A stretch of DNA of 25,966 nucleotides, taken from Bacteroidales bacterium UBA3810 (lineage in GTDB: Bacteria; Bacteroidota; Bacteroidia; Bacteroidales; Paludibacteraceae). Below the pieces are notes generated by a model. That model saw only the letters and a program-made list of their open reading frames with translations. It had not been told where the DNA came from and ran no database searches. The translations under genes and the position numbers were made by a program. The number at the start of each line of letters is the position of its first letter. Positions within the stretch are counted from its first letter, which is position 1. The stretch is from assembly GCA_002368645.1 (NCBI GenBank), contig DFEE01000025.1, forward strand, positions 23,370-49,335, read 5' to 3'. Below are positions 1-9,104 of the stretch, one piece after another.

Positions 1-3000
1 ATACTGTCCTTCCCTGTTCGGGTTTGATAGGAGTCATAGTAATGGCTGGTTTCGCCAATCCCCTGATGACTAAGTCCTGTCAAATTCCGCCATGTGAAAT
101 CGTCTCCTTCGCAGATACTGATGGTTTCTACAAAATGATATTCTGTTTCGTCTTTAGTCAGTATCAATCGCCATAATTCGCTACAACCGGTAGTTGCATT
201 GGGGGATTCAAATTCATAGGTACCGGGTTGAGAAAAAGTTTGTGTCTTTTCAATACCATTATCACGATAAGTCCATGTGTAGCCATGTTCACCTCCGAGA
301 CTTGCTTTTGTTTCATACACTTGCTGCGGAAGAACTACGATATGCACATTCATCAATGTGTCACAAGTCAAGTAATCGCGATAATGACCCGCCGCTGTAT
401 AGGTTTGACCATTAAAGCTCACAGAAGCATCAGCGCAGACGGTGAACGTAGTATCTATTTGGACTATCTCGCGTACCGTCAGATGAAGTCGGTAATAAAC
501 ATATTGACCACCTGCTTGTTGCTCAACCGCAGTATAGTCTCCGGATTGGTTAGCCCGAATGCCGTGCCAAATAACAGGCAACTCATTCTGACAAACGGTG
601 ATAGTGGTATCAATGGTGTCAACCTGATTAACGGTTAACTCCAAGATAGAGACTGAGTCACATCCGAAACGGTTGGTCGCATAATGGTAGTACACTCCGG
701 GCTCGTAATAGGTTGTGTTGTTCCAAACATAATGTTGCCCCTCATCCATGTGGTGCATGTAAATCATGGTGTCAGCATTAACCACATTGAGTGAGAGATG
801 CACCGTAGAGTCGCAGCCTGAATTGTGGAACGTATAAGTATAGTTGCCTGTAGTTGTCAATGTCCGGTCTCCGAAAGTATAACTGCCACCTTGACAAATA
901 GTTTTCGTTATATAGGTATCCGGAATATACCGTACCGTCAGATGAAGGATATGTTCCACGCTATCCTTGCCGGTTGCATCTTTAATCGTCTGAACATAGG
1001 TGCCCGGTTCCGAATATGTCCTGCCGTCCCACTGCCAAATAAATGTTTCATTAGGACAAATCATCTCCCACTCTTCCGTGCGGGTTAACTCCCTCTCAGC
1101 AACGACAGTCACAATACTATCGCAACCGCCCACTGTCGTGAAGGTAAAGGCGAACTCTTCCCCCGATGCATGGAATACATGCCCCCGATAAGTGGCAGGG
1201 AAAGAATGGAAGGTGATGCGCTCCCGGGAAGCATATTTAGGATGAACCGTAAGAACCAAAATATGGAGCGAGTCAATAACCTCTGTCGTCCCGACAAAAA
1301 CAGTATCTACATAGGTACCGGTGTTAAAATAGTGCTCTCCTCGCCACTCGTAATAGTCATCCGCACAAATTTCTGCGCGATAGGTTCTGCTCTTAGTTGA
1401 AGGTACAATTTCTTTTAAACCTACACTGATAGAATATATGCTATCACACCCGGATACCGATGTATATCTATCCTCGTAGTACCCGTCCTGATTAATGGAG
1501 CGACCGCGCCATTCCAAAGTCTCACCGGGGTAAATCGTTATCGTATCGTGGTGTAGGAATGGAATACCCTTTGCAAGTATGGTTGTAACGATAGAGTCAC
1601 AGTGATAGCGCGCGGAAACCAAGGTATCAATCACCGTGAAAGACTCCGGATATGTCACTCCATTATAGGTTACGCTTCCGCAGAACGGTATAGTTTGCAC
1701 AGTCCTAAGAACGGGATAAACCGTGAGGACTAACTCGTAAATACTATCTTGATCTGCCGCTGTTTTATAACGGTCATAATAATGGGTTGTCTGTCCTATG
1801 CCGGTGCGATTCAGATTGTTTCTGCCCCGCCAAGAGAACGGCTCTGACTCGCAAACAGTAGCCTCTTCAAGGAAATGGTAACGCGTTTCGTCCTTAGTCA
1901 GTATTAAACGCCAAATATCATTACATCCTGTTTCTACATTGTGGGTCACGTGTTGATAAACACCAGGCTGCGAGATTGTGTCCGTTTGTTCGACGCCATC
2001 GATACTATACCTCCAATAATAGGGATGTGTTGCGTCCAAAGTACCGGTTTGCTCATGCAGTTGGGTAGGATACTTGCCAATCACAATTTTGCACAAGGTA
2101 TCGCAACTTAAGTAATCAAAGTACGTTCCGGCATTGACATAGGTTTTGCCATTAAAGGTTACGGACTCTTCGTCGCAAAGGGTGAATGTTCTTTCCACCT
2201 CTTGGAGAGGAAGAACAGTTAAGTTCAAACGATAATATACCCTATCGCCATTGGCCCTCACTCCGGGAAATTCGTACCGTCCGGTCTGGCCATATGTCAT
2301 ACCATGCCAGGTAAGCGTTTCAGATGGGCATATAGTCGCTGCGGTATCAATCGTGTCAACATGATATGTCGTAACGATTAAACGCGAAAGAGAATCACAG
2401 CCAAAGCGGTTCGGGTACGTTTTGTCATAAACGCCTGCCTCGGTGTAAGTCTCACCATTCCATATAGTACTGCTACCTTCAGGAATTCTACTGACTGTAG
2501 TAGTTGTATCGGGTTTAACCACATTCAAAGACATAATGATTACCGAGTCATAATCAGAATAATGAATAGTATCCCGATAGATACCGCTTGTACTAATGGT
2601 TTTGCCTCCGAATGAAATGGTGTTTCCTTCGCACAGAGTCTCCGTAAGGGAGGTTTCAACACGCTCACGCACAACGATGCGATACGTGCTGTCACATCCG
2701 CTGATAGTGGATTTGAAAATCTGCTCATACATTCCTGCATGGCTAATCGTTCTTCCGTACCAGTCAAAGGAAGTTCCCCTTTCAATGGTTCTCTCTTGGT
2801 AATTCAGGAAAGGCGGATAGGTGTTAACGACATAAACATAGATACTATCTTGAGCGGGGTTCAAGACGCGGATGGTATCAAATAAAACAGTATCGCGATA
2901 AACAACGGTTTGGCGCGTGTCAACAGTTATGGTATCCCCGGGGCAAATTTTATAGGTGCGGGTCTCGATAATTCCATTGGCGGCCATAACATCTATGGAC

Positions 3001-3068
3001 GAGAGAAGCAAAAGGATTGCCGTCATCAATTTTCCGGCAGCAAGAAATATATTTCTCGTTTTTTTCAT
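1..3068 (-). CDS. Large repetitive secreted surface protein, 3' end beyond window
   Basis: An uninterrupted minus-strand reading frame runs from an ATG at 3068 to the left edge (1022 codons read, no stop). It starts with a signal peptide: MKKTRN, a hydrophobic stretch, then a likely cleavage near DVMAANG. The rest is a chain of about 45-60-residue modules with the pattern T-x-C-x-G/N, an aromatic-G-x-x-Y segment, G-x-Y, then GCDS and a beta-rich L-x-L-T-V. The modules are grouped into a 580-residue higher-order repeat. Such CDS-module proteins are common exported proteins of Bacteroidota. A C-terminal type IX secretion signal would be expected, but it lies outside the window, so this is inference. 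The gene starts 36 bp after the stop of the beta-barrel gene and probably shares its promoter. No enzymatic motif was seen. An adhesin or matrix role is possible but unproven. Confidence 0.88.
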   Translation of the reverse strand, partial: MKKTRNIFLAAGKLMTAILLLLSSIDVMAANGIIETRTYKICPGDTITVDTRQTVVYRDTVLFDTIRVLNPAQDSIYVYVVNTYPPFLNYQERTIERGTSFDWYGRTISHAGMYEQIFKSTISGCDSTYRIVVRERVETSLTETLCEGNTISFGGKTISTSGIYRDTIHYSDYDSVIIMSLNVVKPDTTTTVSRIPEGSSTIWNGETYTEAGVYDKTYPNRFGCDSLSRLIVTTYHVDTIDTAATICPSETLTWHGMTYGQTGRYEFPGVRANGDRVYYRLNLTVLPLQEVERTFTLCDEESVTFNGKTYVNAGTYFDYLSCDTLCKIVIGKYPTQLHEQTGTLDATHPYYWRYSIDGVEQTDTISQPGVYQHVTHNVETGCNDIWRLILTKDETRYHFLEEATVCESEPFSWRGRNNLNRTGIGQTTHYYDRYKTAADQDSIYELVLTVYPVLRTVQTIPFCGSVTYNGVTYPESFTVIDTLVSARYHCDSIVTTILAKGIPFLHHDTITIYPGETLEWRGRSINQDGYYEDRYTSVSGCDSIYSISVGLKEIVPSTKSRTYRAEICADDYYEWRGEHYFNTGTYVDTVFVGTTEVIDSLHILVLTVHPKYASRERITFHSFPATYRGHVFHASGEEFAFTFTTVGGCDSIVTVVAERELTRTEEWEMICPNETFIWQWDGRTYSEPGTYVQTIKDATGKDSVEHILHLTVRYIPDTYITKTICQGGSYTFGDRTLTTTGNYTYTFHNSGCDSTVHLSLNVVNADTMIYMHHMDEGQHYVWNNTTYYEPGVYYHYATNRFGCDSVSILELTVNQVDTIDTTITVCQNELPVIWHGIRANQSGDYTAVEQQAGGQYVYYRLHLTVREIVQIDTTFTVCADASVSFNGQTYTAAGHYRDYLTCDTLMNVHIVVLPQQVYETKASLGGEHGYTWTYRDNGIEKTQTFSQPGTYEFESPNATTGCSELWRLILTKDETEYHFVETISICEGDDFTWRNLTGLSHQGIGETSHYYDSYQTRTGKDS
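3..2690 (-). repeat. 1740-bp-period internal super-repeat (580 codons)
   Basis: Within the large surface gene, segment 1743-2690 and segment 3-950 align at a constant offset of 1740 bp. Examples: the LILTKDET coding stretch lies near 1886 and 146, the NRFGCDS stretch recurs at the same offset, and the DxDS codons lie at 1743 and 3. The copies are diverged at many codons but collinear, so this is an old duplication of about ten modules. The second copy is cut by the window edge, so more copies may follow. Confidence 0.85.
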
Positions 3069-3104
3069 AATCATATATCTAAACAAATTCTTGGAATATC
3101 AATT

Positions 3105-4097
3105 TTACTGGTAACACATACAGCCATGATGGAATCCTGCCCGAGCAGTCCTACTTCCGCCAATCATATAGGTCAATTTGACACCGGTGAAGAACGGAAC
3201 TGTTCTTGAGGATTGGTCTATGGTATTGAAATATGGATTAATTACAGCTTTAGTAGCATCGTTTTTATCGGGTATTTCTACACGAAAGGTTGGTGTTTCA
3301 TTTATTCGCAATTGGTTATTCAAACCATACTCGACATAAAATGCCAACTTGAGTACATTACATATTCTACTACGTGAGGGTACTGCCGATAGGAGGTCAT
3401 AACCTATTTCACCGATAAGGCTAACACCCACATTAAGCTGATTGTCAGTAATATTATCAAACTCATAGTCTTTGTAGCCACGGTCAGGCATATTCTCAAA
3501 TCGAAGCGGATAATAAGCCTCGTTGGTTGCACTAAGATTGTATATTCCCGTTGAGTGCGTCTGAGGACGAATGGCATAACTCACTTTGAGCCCCGCACCG
3601 ACATGAAAACCTTTGACATAATATCCAACTAATATCGGTACATCAATATAATTCCAACTTATCTCATCTTTCTGCGATACTCTATAGTGAAAAACAGCCG
3701 GTTTACCTTGCGTGTCAAGACCTCTAAAACGGTCGTACTCTGTTGAGTAATATGACAGATTGGGATTATACGTATCATACTCGTTCATCGTCAGTGATGA
3801 GCGGTGGAAAGCCATTTGCACGCCCACATTGACCCACAAGCCACTATTACGGAACTCATAGCCTATGCCAACAGTTCCACCGACATTGCCACTTGGAACG
3901 ATATTGGATATGCCGGTCTGTAACATCGAATAGCCGACACTTCCACTAACGTATCCGAAATGGTAATCATCTCCATTATCAAACGGATTCACATGGCGGC
4001 GGAAACTTTGTCCGCTCATGGGAATCGAACTGAACATCATCAGCACTGCCATGATGCAGGTTTTCCATAAACTCTTTAACTGAACGTCCTGTGTCAT
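3105..4097 (-). CDS. Outer-membrane beta-barrel protein (PorT/OMP_b-brl-like)
   Basis: This encodes a 330-residue exported protein when started at the ATG at 4097. A start at 4166 is in frame but lies only a few bases after the predicted transcription start, so 4097 is preferred. The N-terminus has basic residues, a hydrophobic core (MAVLMMFSSIP) and a probable cleavage after MSGQ. The remainder alternates polar and aromatic residues with many Gly-Tyr and Asn turns, as in outer-membrane barrels; examples are GTVGIGYEFR, GYYVKGFHVGAGLKVSYA and VGVSLIGEIGYD. The last predicted strand (GVKLTYMIGG) is followed by a short tail ending GCMCYQ, which is unusual for a barrel. It is the first gene of a two-gene unit with the repetitive surface protein, so a role in exporting or anchoring that protein is plausible. 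The exact family is not certain. Confidence 0.8.
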   Translation of the reverse strand: MTQDVQLKSLWKTCIMAVLMMFSSIPMSGQSFRRHVNPFDNGDDYHFGYVSGSVGYSMLQTGISNIVPSGNVGGTVGIGYEFRNSGLWVNVGVQMAFHRSSLTMNEYDTYNPNLSYYSTEYDRFRGLDTQGKPAVFHYRVSQKDEISWNYIDVPILVGYYVKGFHVGAGLKVSYAIRPQTHSTGIYNLSATNEAYYPLRFENMPDRGYKDYEFDNITDNQLNVGVSLIGEIGYDLLSAVPSRSRICNVLKLAFYVEYGLNNQLRINETPTFRVEIPDKNDATKAVINPYFNTIDQSSRTVPFFTGVKLTYMIGGSRTARAGFHHGCMCYQ

Positions 4098-4140
4098 ATA
4101 GGATTTATTGTTTATATAGGGTATCGAATTTTGCCTCTTC

Positions 4141-4152
4141 GCGAGCGCTCGC
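4141..4152. repeat. Perfect 12-bp palindrome in leader of beta-barrel gene
   Basis: GCGAGCGCTCGC is its own reverse complement. It lies between the minus-strand promoter and the chosen start codon at 4097, so it would be in the 5' leader of the mRNA. It could be a protein-binding site or a leader hairpin; nothing else shows which. Confidence 0.5.
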
Positions 4153-4176
4153 GCCGGCACACGCAAAATTTAGCCG

Positions 4177-4208
4177 CAAAAATACACTAAATTTTTGAAT
4201 TGTGCAAA
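4177..4208 (-). promoter_or_regulatory. Bacteroidota sigma-ABfr-type promoter for the surface-protein unit
   Basis: Read on the minus strand, TTTG (4205-4208) is followed by a 20-bp spacer and TATTTTTG (4177-4184). This matches the TTTG / TAnnTTTG consensus and spacing of Bacteroides primary promoters. Transcription should begin near 4170, leaving a leader of about 70 nt before the ATG at 4097. Confidence 0.75.
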
Positions 4209-4285
4209 TAATTGGATAGAAAAAAGATTTTTTGCTTGATTTTTTGCCAAAAATATGCCATTATGTGCGAAAATTGATAGAATTA

Positions 4286-4317
4286 TTTGCTTTATTCATA
4301 TTTTTTACCTATCTTTG
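4286..4317 (+). promoter_or_regulatory. Bacteroidota promoter for mnmG and the downstream gene run
   Basis: TTTG (4286-4289), a 20-bp spacer and TATCTTTG (4310-4317) match the TTTG / TAnnTTTG consensus. The start codon of mnmG follows 40 bp later. The region between this promoter and the divergent one (4209-4285) is very A+T-rich and contains no other gene. Confidence 0.8.
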
Positions 4318-4357
4318 CGGCTTAAAAATCGGATGCGTCATTGGGCGCTACTAAATA

Positions 4358-6199
4358 ATGGTATTTGATTACGACATCATAGTTGTGGGAGCCGGTCATG
4401 CCGGATGTGAAGCAGCGAGTGCTGCGGCTCATATGGGTAGCAAAACGCTACTCATCACAATGGATATGAATAAGATTGGCCAGATGAGCTGTAATCCCGC
4501 TGTAGGAGGAATCGCCAAGGGACAGATAGTAAGGGAGATAGATGCGCTTGGTGGGCAAATGGGGATTGTAACAGACCGTAGTGCTATTCAGTTTAGAATG
4601 CTAAATCGCTCCAAGGGTCCTGCCATGTGGTCTCCCAGAAGCCAAAGCGATCGTAAGCAGTTTATCAACGAGTGGACTGACATACTCAGTTTGACTGATA
4701 ACCTTCACATATGGCAGGATGTAGTTAATGAACTGGTAATCAAAGATAATCAAGTCGTTGGACTTAAAACGGCTCTTGGTATAGAGATGCGTGCCAAAGC
4801 GGTAGTACTCACTAATGGTACTTTCCTCAATGGATTGCTTCATTTCGGCCCCAAACAGATAGAAGGCGGACGCATTAGTGAGCCGTCCGCAAAAGGACTG
4901 TCTGAGCAGTTACGCCTATTGGGGTTCGAAACGGATAGGATGAAAACCGGAACTCCAGCCAGGATAGATAAACGCAGCATTGATTTCAACAAATTGACCG
5001 AGCAACCCGGAGATGACGATGGGCATCATTTCAGTTACTTACCTGATATACAACGGAGGCTAAAGCAAATGAGTTGCTGGATTACTTATACCAATCCTCG
5101 CACCCACTCAATTCTTCGTGATGGTCTCCCCCACTCCCCGCTCTACAACGGACAGATACACAGTATCGGCCCACGCTACTGCCCATCTATAGAAACGAAG
5201 ATCATAACTTTTGCCGACAAAGATGCACACCAAATATTCCTTGAACCGGAGGGTGTGGATAGCAATGAATACTATGTTAACGGCTTTAGTTCCTCCCTCC
5301 CTTGGGAGATTCAATGGCAGGCTCTTAAAACAATCGAAGGGCTCGAAAACGTGCAACTCTACAGACCCGGTTATGCGATTGAGTACGATTTCTTCCCACC
5401 AACACAGTTATACCACAGCCTTGAGACAAAGCGAATTAAAAACCTATTCTTTGCCGGACAAATCAATGGCACAACAGGTTATGAAGAAGCTGCCGGGCAA
5501 GGATTGGTAGCAGGAGTCAATGCGCATCAAGCCATAAATGGATTGCAGCCTCTCGTTATGAAGCGGGACGAAAGTTATATAGGAGTCCTCATTGATGATC
5601 TTGTCACAAAAGGAGTCGATGAACCCTACAGAATGTTTACCTCAAGAGCCGAGTATCGAATCTTGCTTAGACAAGACAATGCGGATGAGCGACTGACGGA
5701 GAGGGGGTATCAATTAGGTTTAGCAAACGGCCAACGATATACATGGTGGAAGCGCAAGGAAGCAGCCATCGTATCTATCATTGATTACCTACAAAATACT
5801 TCCGTCAAAATCGGAGAAATGAATCGCAATAAATTAGGTGCCATTTTATTAAGACCCGAATATACATTATCAGCATTGATAGATATGGTTCCTCAATTGC
5901 ACGACATGGTTGATAAACTGACTATCGGGACCAATTCCACCGAGGTTATAGAAGAGACGGAGATCAGGTGCAAATATGAAGGATATATCCACCGCGAAAA
6001 AATGGCAGCTGACAAGTTACATCGACTGGATTCCATTAAGTTAGCAGAGAATTTTGACTACAATAGTATACAAAGTTTAAGTACGGAGGCGCGTCAGAAA
6101 CTGACTAAAATTCGCCCTGTAACCATCGGGCAAGCAAGTCGAATACCCGGAGTTAGCCCCAACGATATTAGCGTCCTATTAGTACTATTGGGTCGATAG
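4358..6199 (+). CDS. mnmG: tRNA U34 carboxymethylaminomethyl synthase subunit MnmG (GidA)
   Basis: The 613-residue product is the FAD-binding subunit that, with MnmE, modifies the wobble uridine of certain tRNAs to cmnm5U in the cytoplasm. The N-terminus has the dinucleotide fold GAGHAGCEA at residues 11-19, followed by the family motif CNPAVGGIAKGQ near residue 45. Further family blocks are MKTGTPAR, the second FAD-contacting block FAGQINGTTGYEEAAGQG near residue 370, and FTSRAEYR. The C-terminal helical domain ends with IRPVTIGQASRIPGVSP. Length is normal for the family (about 620). The ATG follows a strong promoter directly. It heads a gene run with apt and uvrC, an order also known in Bacteroides. 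A parS-like site begins one base after the stop codon. Confidence 0.97.
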   Translation: MVFDYDIIVVGAGHAGCEAASAAAHMGSKTLLITMDMNKIGQMSCNPAVGGIAKGQIVREIDALGGQMGIVTDRSAIQFRMLNRSKGPAMWSPRSQSDRKQFINEWTDILSLTDNLHIWQDVVNELVIKDNQVVGLKTALGIEMRAKAVVLTNGTFLNGLLHFGPKQIEGGRISEPSAKGLSEQLRLLGFETDRMKTGTPARIDKRSIDFNKLTEQPGDDDGHHFSYLPDIQRRLKQMSCWITYTNPRTHSILRDGLPHSPLYNGQIHSIGPRYCPSIETKIITFADKDAHQIFLEPEGVDSNEYYVNGFSSSLPWEIQWQALKTIEGLENVQLYRPGYAIEYDFFPPTQLYHSLETKRIKNLFFAGQINGTTGYEEAAGQGLVAGVNAHQAINGLQPLVMKRDESYIGVLIDDLVTKGVDEPYRMFTSRAEYRILLRQDNADERLTERGYQLGLANGQRYTWWKRKEAAIVSIIDYLQNTSVKIGEMNRNKLGAILLRPEYTLSALIDMVPQLHDMVDKLTIGTNSTEVIEETEIRCKYEGYIHREKMAADKLHRLDSIKLAENFDYNSIQSLSTEARQKLTKIRPVTIGQASRIPGVSPNDISVLLVLLGR

Positions 6200-6215
6200 T
6201 GTTCCACGTGAAACA
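6200..6215. promoter_or_regulatory. parS-like ParB-binding site
   Basis: TGTTCCACGTGAAACA matches the published bacterial parS consensus TGTTNCACGTGAAACA at every position. It starts one base after the mnmG stop codon and lies in the 46-bp gap before apt. ParB loading sites are concentrated near the replication origin, and gidA is origin-proximal in many bacteria, so this suggests an origin-proximal location (inference). No parA, parB or DnaA-box cluster is in the window. Confidence 0.85.
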
Positions 6216-6245
6216 ATACAGTGAAATATTATAAACACAATTCAT

Positions 6246-6785
6246 ATGACAAAAGAAGAAGTTATTCAATCAATCCGAAATGTACCCGACTATCCCATTA
6301 AAGGGATTCAATTCAAGGACATCACCACAGCATGGCACAAACCTGAGTGTTTAACGTGGATGCGTGACGAATTAGTTGCACATTACCGTAACATGGGTAT
6401 TACGCAAGTAGTAGGTATTGAGTCTCGCGGATTTGTTATTGCACCTGCCATAGCGATGGAGTTAGGCGCCGGCTTTGTACCCATTCGGAAACAAGGAAAA
6501 TTGCCCGCAGAAACCATTCAGGTGGAATATAAAAAGGAATATGGTACCGATACTATTCAGATGCACAAAAATGTTCTCAATGAAAATGATGTTGTACTGA
6601 TTCACGATGATATCCTTGCGACTGGCGGTTCAATGGAAGCAGCTATCAGTTTGGTGCGCAAGAGCGGTGTCAAGAAGATTTATGTCAACTTCATCATTGA
6701 GCTTGAAGGGCTCAACGGTAGAGAATACTTGAAGGGACAAGCAGATGAACTATTTTGTCTCCTATCCATAGGGGTGAATGAGTAG
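6246..6785 (+). CDS. apt: Adenine phosphoribosyltransferase
   Basis: The 179-residue enzyme converts adenine and PRPP to AMP and pyrophosphate in purine salvage. It has the family's N-terminal IRNVPDYPIKGIQFKDIT block, the GIESRGFV substrate loop near residue 59, and RKQGKLPAETI. The PRPP-binding loop is VLIHDDILATGGSM near residues 118-131. The loop has His where many orthologues have Val (VDD), a mild variation. Length fits the family. It lies 46 bp after mnmG and 9 bp before uvrC, so it is likely co-transcribed. Confidence 0.96.
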   Translation: MTKEEVIQSIRNVPDYPIKGIQFKDITTAWHKPECLTWMRDELVAHYRNMGITQVVGIESRGFVIAPAIAMELGAGFVPIRKQGKLPAETIQVEYKKEYGTDTIQMHKNVLNENDVVLIHDDILATGGSMEAAISLVRKSGVKKIYVNFIIELEGLNGREYLKGQADELFCLLSIGVNE

Positions 6786-6794
6786 GGTTTAATC

Positions 6795-8615
6795 GTGAAG
6801 AAAATCTCTGAACATATACGCACTATTCTCAGTAATATACCTGAGTCACCGGGTGTATATCGTTATTATGACTCAGAGGGAACGATTATCTACGTTGGGA
6901 AAGCTAAGAACCTGAAGCGTAGGGTAAACAGCTACTTTAATAAGGAGCATGACACCTTTAAGACCAACCAATTAGTCAAGCACATAGCGGATATACAGTA
7001 CTTAGTAGTTAATAGTGAACAAGATGCATTTTTGCTCGAAAACAACCTCATAAAGGAATACCAACCTCATTACAATATTCTCCTCAAAGATGGCAAAACC
7101 TACCCCAGCATCTGCATTACCAAAGAAGATTTTCCTAAAGTAATAAAGACACGCGTAATTGATAAAAAACACGGAGAGTACTACGGACCATATACATTTA
7201 GCTATGCGGTAGATTCTGTTCTGGAAATCATTCATAAATTGTGCCCATTACGCACTTGCTCGGGAAAATATACCGTTGAATCCGTTCAAAAGGGGAAACA
7301 TAAGGTGTGCCTTAAGTACCATTTAGGCAAATGTTGCGGAATCTGCGAAGGAAAATGTTCGCAAGAACAGTATATGCAGTACATAAATACGGCACGCACG
7401 ATTATCCGCGGCGATGGCCATCTTATAGAGAAGGAACTAAGAGACCGTATGCTCTACTACTCCTCTAAAATGGAATATGAAAAGGCTGCTTTAGAGAAAA
7501 TAAAGTTAGAGCAATTAGAGAACTTCGCCTCAAAAAATATTATAACAAACACCAACACCGGAGATATAGATGTTGTAGGTTATGACGAATTAGACGATAC
7601 TATTATCATCACAATGCTTCATCTTCACAAAGGTAGTATAGTGTGTGGTAAGACGATAGAGTATTCTCGTCAGATAGAAGAAAGCAAGGAGGAGATATTA
7701 GCCATCGGCATTAAAGAACTAAAAGAACAATTGGGGAGTAGTACTAAAGATGTTATTGTTCCATTTATTCCCGATCAATACGATGAAACGTTGCGGTTCC
7801 ATATAGCTATAAGCGGAGATAAAAAGAAATTATTGGATTTGGCACAAAAGAATGTAGAGCAATATAAACAAGATAAGATTAAGCAGTCGGATAAGCTCAA
7901 TCCAGATCAACGTGCAGTGCGTATTTTGGGTGAATTACAGAAACTATTACAATTAGAAAATTTGCCTGTAGTCATCGATAGTTTTGATAACTCCAATATT
8001 CAGGGCACAGATGCTGTAGGCGGCTGTGTCGTTTTCCGCAAAGCCAAGCCCAGTAAAAGTGAATATAAGCGTTTTGAAATTAAGACCGTAATAGGAGCAG
8101 ATGACTACGCCTCCATGCGCGAAATTGTCCGTCGCAGATACCAAAAAATCCTCGAAGAAAACATGGAAATGCCATCACTCATTATAGCTGATGGCGGAAT
8201 AGGACAGATGCATGCAATCAGAGAGGTGGTAGAGGACCAATTAGGGCTACATATCCCCATTGCCGGTCTCAAGAAAGATAACCATCACAGGACACAAACT
8301 CTACTATATGGTTTTCCGCCGGTGGAGATAAGCGTCAGCGTAAAGAGCGAACTCTTTCACTTATTGACTGCCATACAAGATGAGGTGCACCGATTTGCCA
8401 TAAGCTATCATAAATCAAAGCGATCCAAACATCAAATTAAATCACAATTGGATGAATTACAAGGAGTTGGCCCTGCAACAAAGAAGAAAATCCTTAGTCA
8501 TTTCGGTTCTGTGCGCCGCGCTCAAGCAGCATCAAGAGACGAATGGATAAAATTGCTCGGAAATACCAAAGGTTCAGCTATTTATGATCAATTACAAGCC
8601 AAAATATCCCTCTGA
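6795..8615 (+). CDS. uvrC: UvrABC excinuclease subunit C
   Basis: The 606-residue nuclease makes both incisions around DNA lesions during nucleotide excision repair. It starts at GTG (6795), because no better ATG precedes the conserved PESPGVYRYY. Domains in order: the N-terminal GIY-YIG nuclease (GVY at 20-22, IIYVGKAKN near 31-39); a Cys cluster near residues 149-192 (CPLRTC, CLKYHLGKCCGICEGKC) that in the family holds an Fe-S cluster; the UVR helix pair that meets UvrB (about 215-245, MEYEKAALEK); the RNase H-like nuclease (IDSFDNSNIQG, IADGGIGQM); and a C-terminal helix-hairpin-helix (LQGVGPATKKKIL). All expected catalytic blocks are present. Confidence 0.97.
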   Translation: MKKISEHIRTILSNIPESPGVYRYYDSEGTIIYVGKAKNLKRRVNSYFNKEHDTFKTNQLVKHIADIQYLVVNSEQDAFLLENNLIKEYQPHYNILLKDGKTYPSICITKEDFPKVIKTRVIDKKHGEYYGPYTFSYAVDSVLEIIHKLCPLRTCSGKYTVESVQKGKHKVCLKYHLGKCCGICEGKCSQEQYMQYINTARTIIRGDGHLIEKELRDRMLYYSSKMEYEKAALEKIKLEQLENFASKNIITNTNTGDIDVVGYDELDDTIIITMLHLHKGSIVCGKTIEYSRQIEESKEEILAIGIKELKEQLGSSTKDVIVPFIPDQYDETLRFHIAISGDKKKLLDLAQKNVEQYKQDKIKQSDKLNPDQRAVRILGELQKLLQLENLPVVIDSFDNSNIQGTDAVGGCVVFRKAKPSKSEYKRFEIKTVIGADDYASMREIVRRRYQKILEENMEMPSLIIADGGIGQMHAIREVVEDQLGLHIPIAGLKKDNHHRTQTLLYGFPPVEISVSVKSELFHLLTAIQDEVHRFAISYHKSKRSKHQIKSQLDELQGVGPATKKKILSHFGSVRRAQAASRDEWIKLLGNTKGSAIYDQLQAKISL

Positions 8616-8645
8616 GAATAAGGACTTAGAATAGAAACACGAACA

Positions 8646-9104
8646 ATGATACAACATTTTGAACTCCAAAAACAAGAAGATGACACCCTCTGTCTCATAG
8701 ATGAGCAAGGACAAAAGCATTCTTTAAAATATCTGATGACTTTATGTCCTCAAGCACGGGTTTATGCATTTGAGGCTAAAATGGGTGCGGGCAAGACCAC
8801 CCTTATCTCGCAATTGTGTCGGGAACTTGGTACAGCGGATGTCGCCAATAGTCCAACTTTTGCCATTGTCAATGTTTATGAAGTCGGTGCGGAGGAAATG
8901 TATCACTTCGACTGCTATCGACTTAAGAATCTACAGGAGGCATTGGATTTAGGGGCAGAGGAATACCTATACTCCGGGAGCTATTGTTTTATAGAATGGC
9001 CAGAGGTGCTATCCCCCATCCTACCAGAAGATACTATAAATATTTCGATAGATGTCAACCATGACGGAACCCGTAAATTAACGATACATGACTACATTGA
9101 TTGA
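8646..9104 (+). CDS. tsaE: tRNA t6A37 synthesis ATPase TsaE
   Basis: The 152-residue P-loop protein is the ATPase partner of TsaB/TsaD in making threonylcarbamoyl-adenosine at position 37 of ANN-decoding tRNAs. It shows Walker A GAGKTT near residues 47-52, the family block NSPTFAIVNVYE, the HFDCYRL segment and the FIEWPE motif near the C-terminus. Length is typical. Its last 17 bp overlap the start of the next gene in another frame, which indicates tight co-translation. Confidence 0.95.
   Translation: MIQHFELQKQEDDTLCLIDEQGQKHSLKYLMTLCPQARVYAFEAKMGAGKTTLISQLCRELGTADVANSPTFAIVNVYEVGAEEMYHFDCYRLKNLQEALDLGAEEYLYSGSYCFIEWPEVLSPILPEDTINISIDVNHDGTRKLTIHDYID

Noticed and set aside
194..1400. Several plus-strand reading frames of 60-136 codons
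   Set aside because: They lie antisense to the continuous repetitive surface-protein frame and have no protein-like composition.
1940..1960. Second parS site around the TCACGTG core near 1945
   Set aside because: Only the core matches; the outer arms do not fit the consensus.
4209..4285. Replication origin
   Set aside because: The region is A+T-rich, but I see no cluster of DnaA boxes (TTATCCACA) and no dnaA or dnaN gene.
5290..5315. REP-like TCCCTCCCTTGGGAG sequence in mnmG
   Set aside because: It encodes the conserved SSSLPWEIQ region of MnmG and lacks the second arm, so the resemblance is chance.
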